Below the pieces are notes generated by a model. It was given only the letters and a program-made list of their open reading frames with translations. It was not told the DNA's origin and made no database searches. A DNA stretch of 64,000 nt. Origin: Flavipsychrobacter sp. (GTDB taxonomy: Bacteria > Bacteroidota > Bacteroidia > Chitinophagales > Chitinophagaceae). Of the stretch, positions 55,049 to 63,044 are shown in pieces (within the stretch, counting starts at the first letter, position 1; each line of letters starts with the position of its first letter). The position numbers and the translations under genes were made by a program. The stretch lies in the NCBI GenBank assembly GCA_016787265.1, contig JAEUVF010000014.1, forward strand, positions 124,001-188,000. Reading direction: 5' to 3'.

Positions 55049-55540
55049 GTGAAGCAACAACAAGAATTTACGGAGCTCTACGAGGTATATTCTCCGGGTA
55101 TCCTAAAACTCTGTATGGGTTATACCGGAGACCGTGCACAGGCGGAAGATCTCTTGCAGGAGGTGTTTTTATCTGTCTGGAATAACATGCACAAGTTTCG
55201 GCAGGAAGCTTCCTGGAAAACATGGATTTACAGAATTGCTGTTAACACCTGCCTTACCTATCTACGCAAACGTAAATTGAAAACCGTTGATATTGAGGAT
55301 CATCCGGTGGCTCTGTTACAGGAGGAGAAATCGAACCGCGAGCAGGAAATACAGCTTTTATACACCTGTATCAGCAAACTTCCGGAGGCAGACCGTCTGC
55401 TGATTTCCATGGTACTGGAAGATCAGTCCTATGAAGAAATTGCGGCAGTGGTTGACATCAGTGTGAACAATCTGCGCGTGAAAATTCATCGTATTAAAAA
55501 ACAACTGACAGAAATCTATAATCAATATGCAAGACTTTGA
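55049..55540 (+). CDS. ECF-type RNA polymerase sigma factor
   Basis: This compact 163-residue ECF sigma factor has region 2 (FTELYEVYSPGILKLCMGYTG, AEDLLQEVFLSVWNNMHKFR, KTWIYRIAVNTCLTYLRKRK) and region 4 (CISKLPEADRLLISMVLEDQSYEEIAAVV, then NLRVKIHRIKKQL). The start is GTG at 55049, four bases after the hydrolase stop. Its last 14 bases overlap the membrane-protein gene that follows, the usual sigma/anti-sigma arrangement. This sigma differs in length and sequence from the one at 38498. Confidence 0.93.
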   Translation: MKQQQEFTELYEVYSPGILKLCMGYTGDRAQAEDLLQEVFLSVWNNMHKFRQEASWKTWIYRIAVNTCLTYLRKRKLKTVDIEDHPVALLQEEKSNREQEIQLLYTCISKLPEADRLLISMVLEDQSYEEIAAVVDISVNNLRVKIHRIKKQLTEIYNQYARL

Positions 55541-56138
55541 TGCACTGAAAAAAATCTGGCAGGAGGAGCCAGGTAAAGCCAGGCAGATTTCTACACCTGC
55601 TGAACTCAGCAGTACCTCCCAGCGTAACCGCAAGTGGTTGAAGAATATCCAGCTGATTGGTGCCATCGGGCAGATTTTTACCGGAGCCTTCATCACCTGG
55701 ATGATCTTTTATGGAAATTTTGGTTTCAAATTCTGGTATACCTATTTATCCATGGGCTTAGTTGTGTTGTTAAGTCTGATGCAGGCCGCTTTCATGTTTT
55801 ATTCTTATGGGAAAGTCAACGCAATTGATGAAAGTCTTAGTCCGGCTGAACACCTTCGGCAATGGGAAGAATACTACGCGATCAGGAAAAAACAGTTGAA
55901 TTTTCAAGGACCCATTTTTTCCATTCTGCTCAGTATTGCATTAGGAATTTACTACATCGAAATTCTGAGCGGTCGTCCTTTTTGGCCTTCCCTGATTATT
56001 ATTATCTTAACCATTGCCTGGATCCTCTTTGCTTATTTTTATCTCGGAAGGAAAAGTATAAAAAAAGAAACCGGACGGTTGCAGTCTATTATCGATGAAT
56101 TGAAACAGGTGGAAAAACAATTTTCAACGAACGACTAA
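55527..56138 (+). CDS. Four-segment membrane protein, possible regulator of the adjacent sigma factor
   Basis: This 203-residue protein has a cytoplasmic N-terminus (DFDALKKIWQEEPGKARQI) and four membrane segments, at about 42-62, 70-92, 130-150 and 155-175. A charged, coiled-coil-like C-terminal tail follows (SIKKETGRLQSIIDELKQVEKQF). The 14-bp overlap with the ECF sigma gene and the membrane topology make it a candidate anti-sigma factor. I recognise no known anti-sigma domain, so the role is inferred from position. Confidence 0.65.
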   Translation: MQDFDALKKIWQEEPGKARQISTPAELSSTSQRNRKWLKNIQLIGAIGQIFTGAFITWMIFYGNFGFKFWYTYLSMGLVVLLSLMQAAFMFYSYGKVNAIDESLSPAEHLRQWEEYYAIRKKQLNFQGPIFSILLSIALGIYYIEILSGRPFWPSLIIIILTIAWILFAYFYLGRKSIKKETGRLQSIIDELKQVEKQFSTND

Positions 56139-56158
56139 ATACAGAGCAACGCGCTTTC

Positions 56159-56941
56159 TCAATACTTCAGAATATCACGCAGGAAATTATGATACTCAGG
56201 ATAGGAGGGCAGGTTATTGTGGCCTCCTCCTTCAATCCGGATCAGTGTAATTTTGGAGCGATTAATCGCCTGCAATTTTTCACTGTGCCGGATAGGAATC
56301 AGCCAGTCGCGCGTGCCGTGTATTATATACGTATGACAATTCACATGCCGGATCCATTTGTCTGTCCGGAGATGATAACGCAATACCATTGATACCGGCA
56401 GGATGGGTAGAAAGCGTTCCACCACCTTTTTGAAATTATAATAAGGGGCATCCAGGATCAGGTAACGGGGACGATTATCCGAAGCCAGTTTGGCAGCAAA
56501 ACCGCTTCCGATACTTCTTCCATAAACGATGATATGGTGCTCCGGATACTGGCGGGTAAGTTCTGAGTAAACATGCTGGATATCCGACAGCAATTGTTTC
56601 TCGCTTCTCTTGCCCGTGCTTTTTCCAAATCCCCGGTAATCAATCAGCACTACATCATAATTGTAGCGGTAAAAATCTCTGGCATATTTGGCCCAGCCTT
56701 TAATACTGCGACTATTACCATGCAGGTACAGAATTAAACCATCTGGTTTATCGCGATAAAAATGCAGTCCATTGATACTGACTTCCGGCTCCGGATGAAA
56801 GAATAATTCCCGAAAGGGACTATCGTATTTAAACTCAAAATCCGCCGACAGTTTCTCCGGTTTGAAGATCAGCTTCTCCTGCAGGAAATATCCCAGCACG
56901 CTCAGGAACAGTATGGTAAGGAAGATGTATAGGAGAACCAT
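56159..56941 (-). CDS. Membrane-anchored alpha/beta hydrolase (S33/BEM46-like)
   Basis: This 260-residue protein has an N-terminal membrane segment (LLYIFLTILFLSVLGYFLQ), then LYLHGNSRSIKGWAKYARDF, LIDYRGFGKSTGKRSEKQ, the nucleophile elbow YGRSIGSGFAAKLA, IIHGTRDWLIPIRHSEKL and IEGGGHNNLPSYPEY. It is a close paralogue of the protein at 49204, with the same anchor, order and lengths. Substrate unknown. It converges on the 3' end of the sigma operon with a 20-bp gap, and its start faces a block of 9-bp repeats. Confidence 0.89.
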   Translation of the reverse strand: MVLLYIFLTILFLSVLGYFLQEKLIFKPEKLSADFEFKYDSPFRELFFHPEPEVSINGLHFYRDKPDGLILYLHGNSRSIKGWAKYARDFYRYNYDVVLIDYRGFGKSTGKRSEKQLLSDIQHVYSELTRQYPEHHIIVYGRSIGSGFAAKLASDNRPRYLILDAPYYNFKKVVERFLPILPVSMVLRYHLRTDKWIRHVNCHTYIIHGTRDWLIPIRHSEKLQAINRSKITLIRIEGGGHNNLPSYPEYHNFLRDILKY

Positions 56942-56959
56942 GGTATGGAGCAGTTAACA

Positions 56960-57093
56960 GTGAATGAGGGCAATAGAGTCAATATGGTGAATATGGTGAA
57001 TAAAGTGAATGGTAATTGTCATATTCACTATTCACCCGGTTCCAATGTTTATTGCTCCATTCACCTCATTCACTTTATTCACCTCATTCACCT
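56960..57093. repeat. Two inverted arrays of 9-bp repeats
   Basis: Six in-phase 9-mers (GTGAATGAG, GGCAATAGA, GTCAATATG, GTGAATATG, GTGAATAAA, GTGAATGGT) span 56960-57013. Four inverted 9-mers (CATTCACCT, CATTCACTT, TATTCACCT, CATTCACCT) span 57058-57093. GGTGAATAAAGTGAATG at 56995-57011 pairs perfectly with 57067-57083. The block lies between the hydrolase start and the kup stop. It could form a large hairpin in the kup 3' end. Confidence 0.88.
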
Positions 57094-57102
57094 CTTCCAT
57101 GC

Positions 57103-59085
57103 TCACTCCTCCTCATGATACACTCTCTTCAACCGTATCGTGGTTACAGGTGCAACAATCAGCGGGAACTTCTCTACCACCACATTGGAAGGGTCAAGAC
57201 CAAAACCTCTTTCTTCTGATAGGCTGATCTCTTTTAACCAGAAATAGATCTTCATAATGATGCGCTCAAGGAAAGGCAGTTCATTGTCCTGGCTCAGGTA
57301 TTTTTCCATTACGATGAACTGGAAATCGCCTACCACATTGTTACGCTCCAGACTTTCATAACGGCTGTAAATATTCACTTCCTTATTGTTCACCAGCTCT
57401 TCCACCACTTTGCGGAACAGGAGATTGATTTTGGGTTCCATCCGGAATCCCAGCCTGAACTCCACCCGGATAATATCATTGGGTATGATATGATCCACCA
57501 CATATTCGCAGGTATAAGGATCATCCAGCGTATCCACATGTACAAACCAGTATATATCAGCACGCTTGGGTTTCTTGTTCAGTATGGAATAAATGATCTT
57601 ATGTTCAATTTCTTTGGGATTGTTCGCACTGGTCATGTACACCAGGTGGGTGGCATGTTTCGGAACCGTTTTATCATTGCTGAGTTCCTGGATCATGGGC
57701 ACATAATGCTCCAGCCGTACAAATTCCACATAGCGGTTTTTGATCTTGCGACTCCGGTAAGATACATACATGATAATGAACATGCCCAGGCCAATGATCA
57801 GAGTGATATAACCGCCATGGGTAAACTTTTCCAGCAAGGCAACCAGGAAGGTGATTTCTATAATCAGGAAGGAGATCAGAAAAAGGTAGATCAGTGCGGA
57901 AGGAATTCGGCGCGCCACCATATAATTTGAAAACAAGATCGTGGTGGTGATCAGGGTAACGATTATCGCCAGTCCGTATGCTGCTTCCATCCGGGAAGAT
58001 TCTTTGAAGTACAATACGATTCCCACACAACCCAGAAACATCATGGTGTTGATACCGGGAATAAACAATTGTCCCTTTTCCTCCGAAGGGTACCGGATCT
58101 TAAGCCGGGGCCAGAGATTCAGACGCATGGCTTCACTGATCAGGGTGTAGGCGCCGGAGATCATTGCCTGGCTTGCAATAATGGCGGCTGTGGTGGCGAT
58201 GATCACCCCGGGAATAATAAACCATTGGGGCATGAGGTCATAAAAGGCATTAATACCCAGCTCCGATTTCACTACCGGGGTAACGACTATGCCTGTACGA
58301 TTGGCCAGCAAAAAAGCACCTTGTCCGAAATAATTCAGCAACAGGCATGCTTTCACATACATCCAGGAAAAGCGGATATTGTCCCGGCCACAATGTCCCA
58401 GGTCGCTGTACAATGCCTCTGCCCCTGTGGTACAAAGGAATACCGCGCCTAATAACCAGATCGCATTCGGATAGGTTGCCAGGAAGTTAACCGCGTAATA
58501 AGGATTGATCGCCTTTAAAATAGAGATGTCATCTGTAATATGCAAAACTCCCAGGATACCCAGCATGGTAAACCAGATCATCATAATGGGACCAAACAGT
58601 TTGCCAATGGAGGCGGTTCCAAACTGCTGCATGAAAAAGAAAAGGGAAATGATCGCCAATACAATGTATACAATAGTGGAAGTCTGTAATTCATGAAAGA
58701 CCGGCAATTCTCTTAAACCTTCAATGGAAGAAGTGATGGTCATGGGAGGGGTGATGATCCCGTCTGCCATCAGGGAGGCACCCCCAATCATGGCAGGTAA
58801 AACCAGCCATTTTTTGCGGCGGCGAACCAGTGCATAGAGAGCAAAAGTTCCACCTTCACCTTTGTTGTCGGCCCGCAACACGAGCCAGACATATTTAACC
58901 GTTGTTACCAGGGTCAGTGTCCAGATGATACAGGACAGGGATCCTAAAATCAATTCCTCCGTAATCTTCCTTCCGGAGATGATTGCATTAAATACATAGA
59001 GGGGAGAGGTTCCGATATCACCGTAAATAATTCCTAACGCAATTAACAGGCCTCCTAAAGAGACTTTGTCTAAATTTTTTCCCAC
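57103..59085 (-). CDS. kup: KUP/HAK/KT-type potassium uptake protein
   Basis: This 660-residue K+:H+ symporter starts with SLGGLLIALGIIYGDIGTSPLYVF, the KUP signature. It has about 12 membrane segments, DNKGEGGTFALYALVRRR, MADGIITPPMTI, the FLCTTGAEALYSDLGHCG block and a cytoplasmic C-terminal domain (about 450-660) that ends in LKRVYHEEE. The protein imports potassium across the inner membrane. Start at the ATG at 59085. An inverted repeat and a TAnnTTTG box lie about 75 bp upstream, and a 9-bp repeat block lies just past the stop. Confidence 0.96.
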   Translation of the reverse strand: MGKNLDKVSLGGLLIALGIIYGDIGTSPLYVFNAIISGRKITEELILGSLSCIIWTLTLVTTVKYVWLVLRADNKGEGGTFALYALVRRRKKWLVLPAMIGGASLMADGIITPPMTITSSIEGLRELPVFHELQTSTIVYIVLAIISLFFFMQQFGTASIGKLFGPIMMIWFTMLGILGVLHITDDISILKAINPYYAVNFLATYPNAIWLLGAVFLCTTGAEALYSDLGHCGRDNIRFSWMYVKACLLLNYFGQGAFLLANRTGIVVTPVVKSELGINAFYDLMPQWFIIPGVIIATTAAIIASQAMISGAYTLISEAMRLNLWPRLKIRYPSEEKGQLFIPGINTMMFLGCVGIVLYFKESSRMEAAYGLAIIVTLITTTILFSNYMVARRIPSALIYLFLISFLIIEITFLVALLEKFTHGGYITLIIGLGMFIIMYVSYRSRKIKNRYVEFVRLEHYVPMIQELSNDKTVPKHATHLVYMTSANNPKEIEHKIIYSILNKKPKRADIYWFVHVDTLDDPYTCEYVVDHIIPNDIIRVEFRLGFRMEPKINLLFRKVVEELVNNKEVNIYSRYESLERNNVVGDFQFIVMEKYLSQDNELPFLERIIMKIYFWLKEISLSEERGFGLDPSNVVVEKFPLIVAPVTTIRLKRVYHEEE

Positions 59086-59159
59086 TGTTGGACTATTGCG
59101 CCGGCATTCATTTGCCAGCTGGTATTCAGAAATGGCCAGACATACTTCCGGCTGTCTTG

Positions 59160-59188
59160 CAAAGGTATAGTTAAAATATTCATACCTT
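59160..59188 (-). promoter_or_regulatory. kup promoter candidate: TACCTTTG box inside an inverted repeat
   Basis: On the minus strand TACCTTTG (59160-59167) matches TAnnTTTG, 74 bp upstream of the kup ATG. It overlaps one arm of the inverted repeat AAGGTAT (59162-59168) / ATACCTT (59182-59188). The repeat could be an operator. No -33 TTTG is evident at the usual distance. Confidence 0.4.
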
Positions 59189-59281
59189 ATACATATGTTG
59201 TGAACTTAAACAACCCATGGGTGTGTAAAATTGTCCTATAAATATCTGCAATGGATATTACCTTTAACTAAAGCGTACGAA

Positions 59282-60817
59282 ATGAAAATCAAACTCGTAT
59301 TGTTTGGCATTTTTTTATTGGCCCTTATTAATGTTAACGCTCAGGCCCCACGGATAGTATATACAGAGCCTGAAAAGGAAGACTCACGCCGGACCTCCTT
59401 TGAGATCCTGGGTAGAATCAATGGCAATCTGCTGATCTATAAAAATAACAGGACAGAGCATGCGATTTCCATCTATGATGATGAAATGAAAGCCCGGGAC
59501 CGGGTGCTCATGGATTTTATGCCCGACCGGGTGATTAATGTGGATTATATTACCTACCCTGAGAAAATCCTCTTCTTTTACCAATACCAGCGCAAACGGA
59601 TTGTATACTGTGATTATATCGCTATTGGTGCAAATGGAAAACCACTCGGTAATCCGGTAACCCTGGATACCACCGAAATCGGTTATACCTCCAGCAACAA
59701 GATCTATACGGTTATCAATAGTGATGATAAGGAAAAGATCATGTTGTTTAAAGTTAACAGCAGTAATCCGCGTAAATTCTTCATCACTTCTTTCCTTTAT
59801 GATAAGAGCCTGGCCCTGGTTACCCGAAATTTCAGCCAGGTGGATATGGACGAAAAAGGAGATTATTTCTCTGATTTCCATCTTAGCAACTCCGGCGAAC
59901 TGGTGGTAGCCCGCTTCTCAAGAGCCGGCAATTCAGATTTTATATCCGGTGTCAACATGATGATCAAACACCCGGATTCCCTGGGCTTCAGCATCCGGAA
60001 TGTTGAAATTGGAAAGCAGATCCTGGATAACCTGCTCATGAAAATTGACAATAACAATAACCGGGTATTGCTGGCTTCCTTTTTCTCAAGACAAAAAAGA
60101 GGCAATATAGAAGGACTCTACCTTGTCAACTGGGACAAAGGCAGCAATGCCAAAGTAATGGACACGGCAATCGTATTTAATGATGAACTCCGGGTGATGG
60201 CAAAGGGTACAGATGCCAATAAAAAAACAACGTTTAATGATTTCTTCATTAAAAACATTTTTACCAGGAAGGATGGTGGTTTTGTTATCGTAAGTGAATC
60301 GCTTTATACAACCTCCCGCAACAACAGTTTTAACCGCTGGGATTATATGGGCTGGGGTAACCCCTGGTTTGGTCCCATGAATTACGGATACTGGTCTCCG
60401 ATATACACGCCCTATGGCATGCCCTGGAACCGCTACGGCTGGAACAACAGTCCCATGAACCGCTACTTTGCTGAGAATGTTCTGGTGCTTTCCTTCAGCC
60501 AGGATGGCGCCCGGGAATGGAGTAATGTGATTACGAAAAGCCAGTTCGACGATGAAAGTGATAACCTGATTTCTTATGGAATCATGAATACCGGTGGCGA
60601 AGTTCACTTTCTTTTTAATACTTTCGAAAGAAGAACCTTTGTTCTTACCGACCAAAGCCTGGATCCGACGGGGAAGATTACCCGCTATCCAACTTTGAAA
60701 AACCTGGATAAGGGATATGATTTTATGCCAAGATTCGCCAAGCAGATCAGTGGCCGGCAGATTATCATACCCTGCCTGTACAGGAATTACCTGTGCTTTG
60801 CCAGGGTCGACTTTTAA
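59282..60817 (+). CDS. Secreted protein of unknown function
   Basis: This 511-residue protein starts at the ATG at 59282 with a clear signal peptide (VLFGIFLLALINVNAQ); the TTG-started longer frame is rejected. The body is beta-strand rich, with repeated short hydrophobic strands that could make a propeller-like fold. A Trp/Tyr/Gly/Pro-rich stretch occurs at about residues 370-410 (GWGNPWFGPMNYGYW). No catalytic motif or named domain is recognised. It is followed after 17 bp by a DUF6427 gene on the same strand. I do not assign a function. Confidence 0.8.
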   Translation: MKIKLVLFGIFLLALINVNAQAPRIVYTEPEKEDSRRTSFEILGRINGNLLIYKNNRTEHAISIYDDEMKARDRVLMDFMPDRVINVDYITYPEKILFFYQYQRKRIVYCDYIAIGANGKPLGNPVTLDTTEIGYTSSNKIYTVINSDDKEKIMLFKVNSSNPRKFFITSFLYDKSLALVTRNFSQVDMDEKGDYFSDFHLSNSGELVVARFSRAGNSDFISGVNMMIKHPDSLGFSIRNVEIGKQILDNLLMKIDNNNNRVLLASFFSRQKRGNIEGLYLVNWDKGSNAKVMDTAIVFNDELRVMAKGTDANKKTTFNDFFIKNIFTRKDGGFVIVSESLYTTSRNNSFNRWDYMGWGNPWFGPMNYGYWSPIYTPYGMPWNRYGWNNSPMNRYFAENVLVLSFSQDGAREWSNVITKSQFDDESDNLISYGIMNTGGEVHFLFNTFERRTFVLTDQSLDPTGKITRYPTLKNLDKGYDFMPRFAKQISGRQIIIPCLYRNYLCFARVDF

Positions 60818-60834
60818 CAAACAACCCAGCCAAC

Positions 60835-61824
60835 GTGATAGGAGTTTTCCGGCAAAAGAATCCAGGCAATGCGCTCATTTTGCTGATTTATGCCTTCGTG
60901 CTAAAATTCCCGATATTTCTGCATGCCACTGCTCCGTTGAAGCAGGCGGATGATAATTATCTCTATAAACTATTACTTAATACCCTTGCTCCCTTCCTTG
61001 GTGAGCAGGGTTTTTTTTATCCCCTGATGGCATTTCTGCTGCTCTATTTACAGGCCAGTTTGCTGAACCGGATCGCCAATACCATCAAACTGCTGCCAAG
61101 GCCCAATTACCTGTTCGGGATGGCCTTTTTGCTGGTCAGCAGTCTGCTGCCGGAATGGAACCAGTTCTCCAGTACCCTCCTGGTAAACTTTGCGCTGATC
61201 TGGATCTGGTATGGCATGGTGCGCTGGTACAACAACCAGCGGGCGATGGGGGCTATTTTTAATACCTCCCTGCTGGCTGGCATCCTGCCTTTACTGTATA
61301 CCCCTTCCATAGGATTTGTGCTGATGGTGATCCTGGGTATTTTTATTACCCGGCCACTCCGGATCGGTGAATTTGTAGTAGCCCTGATCGGTTATATGGC
61401 ACCTTTTTATTTTTTGCTGGTGATCATGTACCTGACTGATAACTGGCATCCCCAGGAGCTGATTCCGGCTATCCAGTTTCACCTCCCCAAATTGCCGGAA
61501 TCCCTGTGGACTACAGGTGGCATGTTACTGCTGGTGATTCCCTTTCTGGTAGGTGCGTTTTTTGTCCAGGACAACCTGAACAAGATGCTGATCCAGGTGC
61601 GGAAAAACTGGAGTCTGCTCTTGCTGATTCTGCTGGTCGGGCTCATCGTTATCCTGGTGAATCCCGGTGATAATTACCAGCACTGGATGCTGAGCGTGAT
61701 TCCCATCGCCTGTTTTCATGCGGCAGCCTTTTTTTATCCCAATAAAAAATTGTTTCCCCTGATTTTACATTGGCTTCTGTTTGCCTTTGTGATGGCCATC
61801 AATTTCATTACTTTTGCGCCTTAA
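60835..61824 (+). CDS. DUF6427 family integral membrane protein
   Basis: This protein of about 329 residues has roughly nine membrane segments. The start [20 protein letters not shown] matches the DUF6427 pattern (short polar start with FR-K-P, then a long hydrophobic run). I chose the GTG at 60835; the GTG at 60793 would overlap the preceding gene by 25 bp. Function is unknown. In Bacteroidota these genes often lie near purine-synthesis genes, as here before purQ. The purQ promoter candidate lies in its last codons. Confidence 0.8.
   Translation: MIGVFRQKNPGNALILLIYAFVLKFPIFLHATAPLKQADDNYLYKLLLNTLAPFLGEQGFFYPLMAFLLLYLQASLLNRIANTIKLLPRPNYLFGMAFLLVSSLLPEWNQFSSTLLVNFALIWIWYGMVRWYNNQRAMGAIFNTSLLAGILPLLYTPSIGFVLMVILGIFITRPLRIGEFVVALIGYMAPFYFLLVIMYLTDNWHPQELIPAIQFHLPKLPESLWTTGGMLLLVIPFLVGAFFVQDNLNKMLIQVRKNWSLLLLILLVGLIVILVNPGDNYQHWMLSVIPIACFHAAAFFYPNKKLFPLILHWLLFAFVMAINFITFAP
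61786..61816 (+). promoter_or_regulatory. Bacteroidota-type promoter for purQ
   Basis: TTTG (61786-61789), 19 bp, then TACTTTTG (61809-61816). This is the best full match in the window to the TTTG-N19-TAnnTTTG promoter. It overlaps the end of the DUF6427 gene and lies 18 bp before the purQ ATG. Confidence 0.6.
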
Positions 61825-61834
61825 ATTCTCGTAC

Positions 61835-62500
61835 ATGAAGTTTGGTGTAGTCGTTTTCCCCGGATCCAACTGTGACCGCGATATGCAGGAAGCCCTGCAG
61901 AATGACCTGGGGCAGGAAGTCATCATGCTCTGGCATAAAGACAAGGATCTCTCTGCCTTCAACACCAACGACTGTATTGTATTGCCCGGTGGCTTTTCCT
62001 ATGGCGATTACCTGCGCTGCGGTGCAGTTGCCCGCTTCAGCCCGATGATGCAAAGTGTGATAGAATTTGCCAACAGAGGTGGAAAAGTGCTGGGAGTTTG
62101 TAACGGTTTCCAGATTCTCTGTGAAGCCCACCTGCTTCCCGGTGTATTATTAAGAAATGCCAACCAGCAATTCATCTGTAAAAATGTTTTCCTGAAAGGA
62201 AGCGATTCCGACCAGGCACTCAAGATTCCCATCGCCCATGGCGAAGGACGTTATTTTGCGGACGAAGCAACCCTGGATCAGCTGGAAGCCAATAACCAGG
62301 TGATCTACCGTTATTGTGATGCAGGTGGTGTTATTGATACCAAAGCCAATCCCAATGGGGCCCTCAGGAATATTGCCGGTATCCGGAATGCCGCAGGAAA
62401 TGTATTCGGAATGATGCCCCACCCCGAAAGAGCTACTTCAGCTGCGCTTGGCAATGAAGATGGCCGTTCCGTTTTTGCCTCCCTGCTGGGTGTCAGATAA
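61835..62500 (+). CDS. purQ: Phosphoribosylformylglycinamidine synthase subunit PurQ
   Basis: PurQ is the glutaminase subunit of the FGAM synthase (PurL/PurQ/PurS) in de novo purine synthesis. The 221-residue class I glutamine amidotransferase shows [14 protein letters not shown] at the start, [16 protein letters not shown], the nucleophile Cys in [11 protein letters not shown], and [10 protein letters not shown] with the catalytic His. I chose the ATG at 61835; the GTG or other frame from 61814 would overlap the DUF6427 gene. No purL or purS lies in the window, so a multi-subunit enzyme is implied. Confidence 0.96.
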   Translation: MKFGVVVFPGSNCDRDMQEALQNDLGQEVIMLWHKDKDLSAFNTNDCIVLPGGFSYGDYLRCGAVARFSPMMQSVIEFANRGGKVLGVCNGFQILCEAHLLPGVLLRNANQQFICKNVFLKGSDSDQALKIPIAHGEGRYFADEATLDQLEANNQVIYRYCDAGGVIDTKANPNGALRNIAGIRNAAGNVFGMMPHPERATSAALGNEDGRSVFASLLGVR

Positions 62501-62564
62501 ACAGCTAACTGTTAATCTGGATCCTTGTGTGACTTGGTTAACATAACATTTGATTTTTTTCGCT

Positions 62565-62572
62565 GAATTTTG
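62565..62572 (+). promoter_or_regulatory. TAnnTTTG-like box four bases before the DsbD-alpha gene ATG
   Basis: GAATTTTG-AGCC-ATG. Seven of eight positions match, with the first T replaced by G. A TTTG at 62549-62552 is only 12 bp upstream, shorter than usual. Confidence 0.35.
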
Positions 62573-62576
62573 AGCC

Positions 62577-63029
62577 ATGAAAAAAATGTTACTCTCATTT
62601 CTGGTTATGGTACTGGGAACAGCCACCTTTGCCCAAAGCGAAAAACAGGTTCGTTGGACCTTTCAAACTAAGAAAATCGCCGAAAACACCTACGAGGTAC
62701 GTATGACCGCTGATATCGGTGGTAATTTTCATATGTATGCCCAGGATGGTGGTGATGGTCCGGTTTCAACCAGCTTTGATTTTACCAAAAATCCCCTGAT
62801 CAGCTTCGACGGACAGGTAAAAGAGCAGGGCAAGCTCAAAAAAGTATACGAAGAGGCATTTGGCTCAGAAGTTCGTTACTATGAAAAAAAAGTGGATTTT
62901 ATTCAGGTTGTCAAAGTGAAAGGCAAGGCAAAACCTACCCTCGCAGGCAAAGTTGAATTCATGGTCTGCAACGATAAAGAATGCCTTCCCCCCTCCACCG
63001 TCAATTTCAAGGTAGCGCTCGGTGGTTAA
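62577..63029 (+). CDS. Stand-alone periplasmic DsbD-alpha (nDsbD-like) domain protein
   Basis: This 150-residue secreted protein has a signal peptide (MLLSFLVMVLGTATFAQ). The domain resembles the N-terminal DsbD domain: NFHMYAQDGGDGPVSTSFDF, then VEFMVCNDKECLPPSTVNFKV. The CNDKEC pair (C-x4-C before LPP) is the expected redox-active pair that takes electrons from the DsbD core and passes them to periplasmic thiol-disulfide partners. The gene lies 15 bp before a full DsbD gene whose own N-terminal domain lacks this pair. Confidence 0.87.
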   Translation: MKKMLLSFLVMVLGTATFAQSEKQVRWTFQTKKIAENTYEVRMTADIGGNFHMYAQDGGDGPVSTSFDFTKNPLISFDGQVKEQGKLKKVYEEAFGSEVRYYEKKVDFIQVVKVKGKAKPTLAGKVEFMVCNDKECLPPSTVNFKVALGG

Positions 63030-63044
63030 TAAACCCTGATTGGT

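Noticed and set aside
56960..57093. CRISPR array
   Set aside because: Units are 9 bp, contiguous and without spacers, and no cas genes are present.
57009..57227. Small + strand ORFs over the repeat block and the kup 3' end
   Set aside because: They translate the ATTCACC repeats and the antisense of kup; composition is not protein-like.
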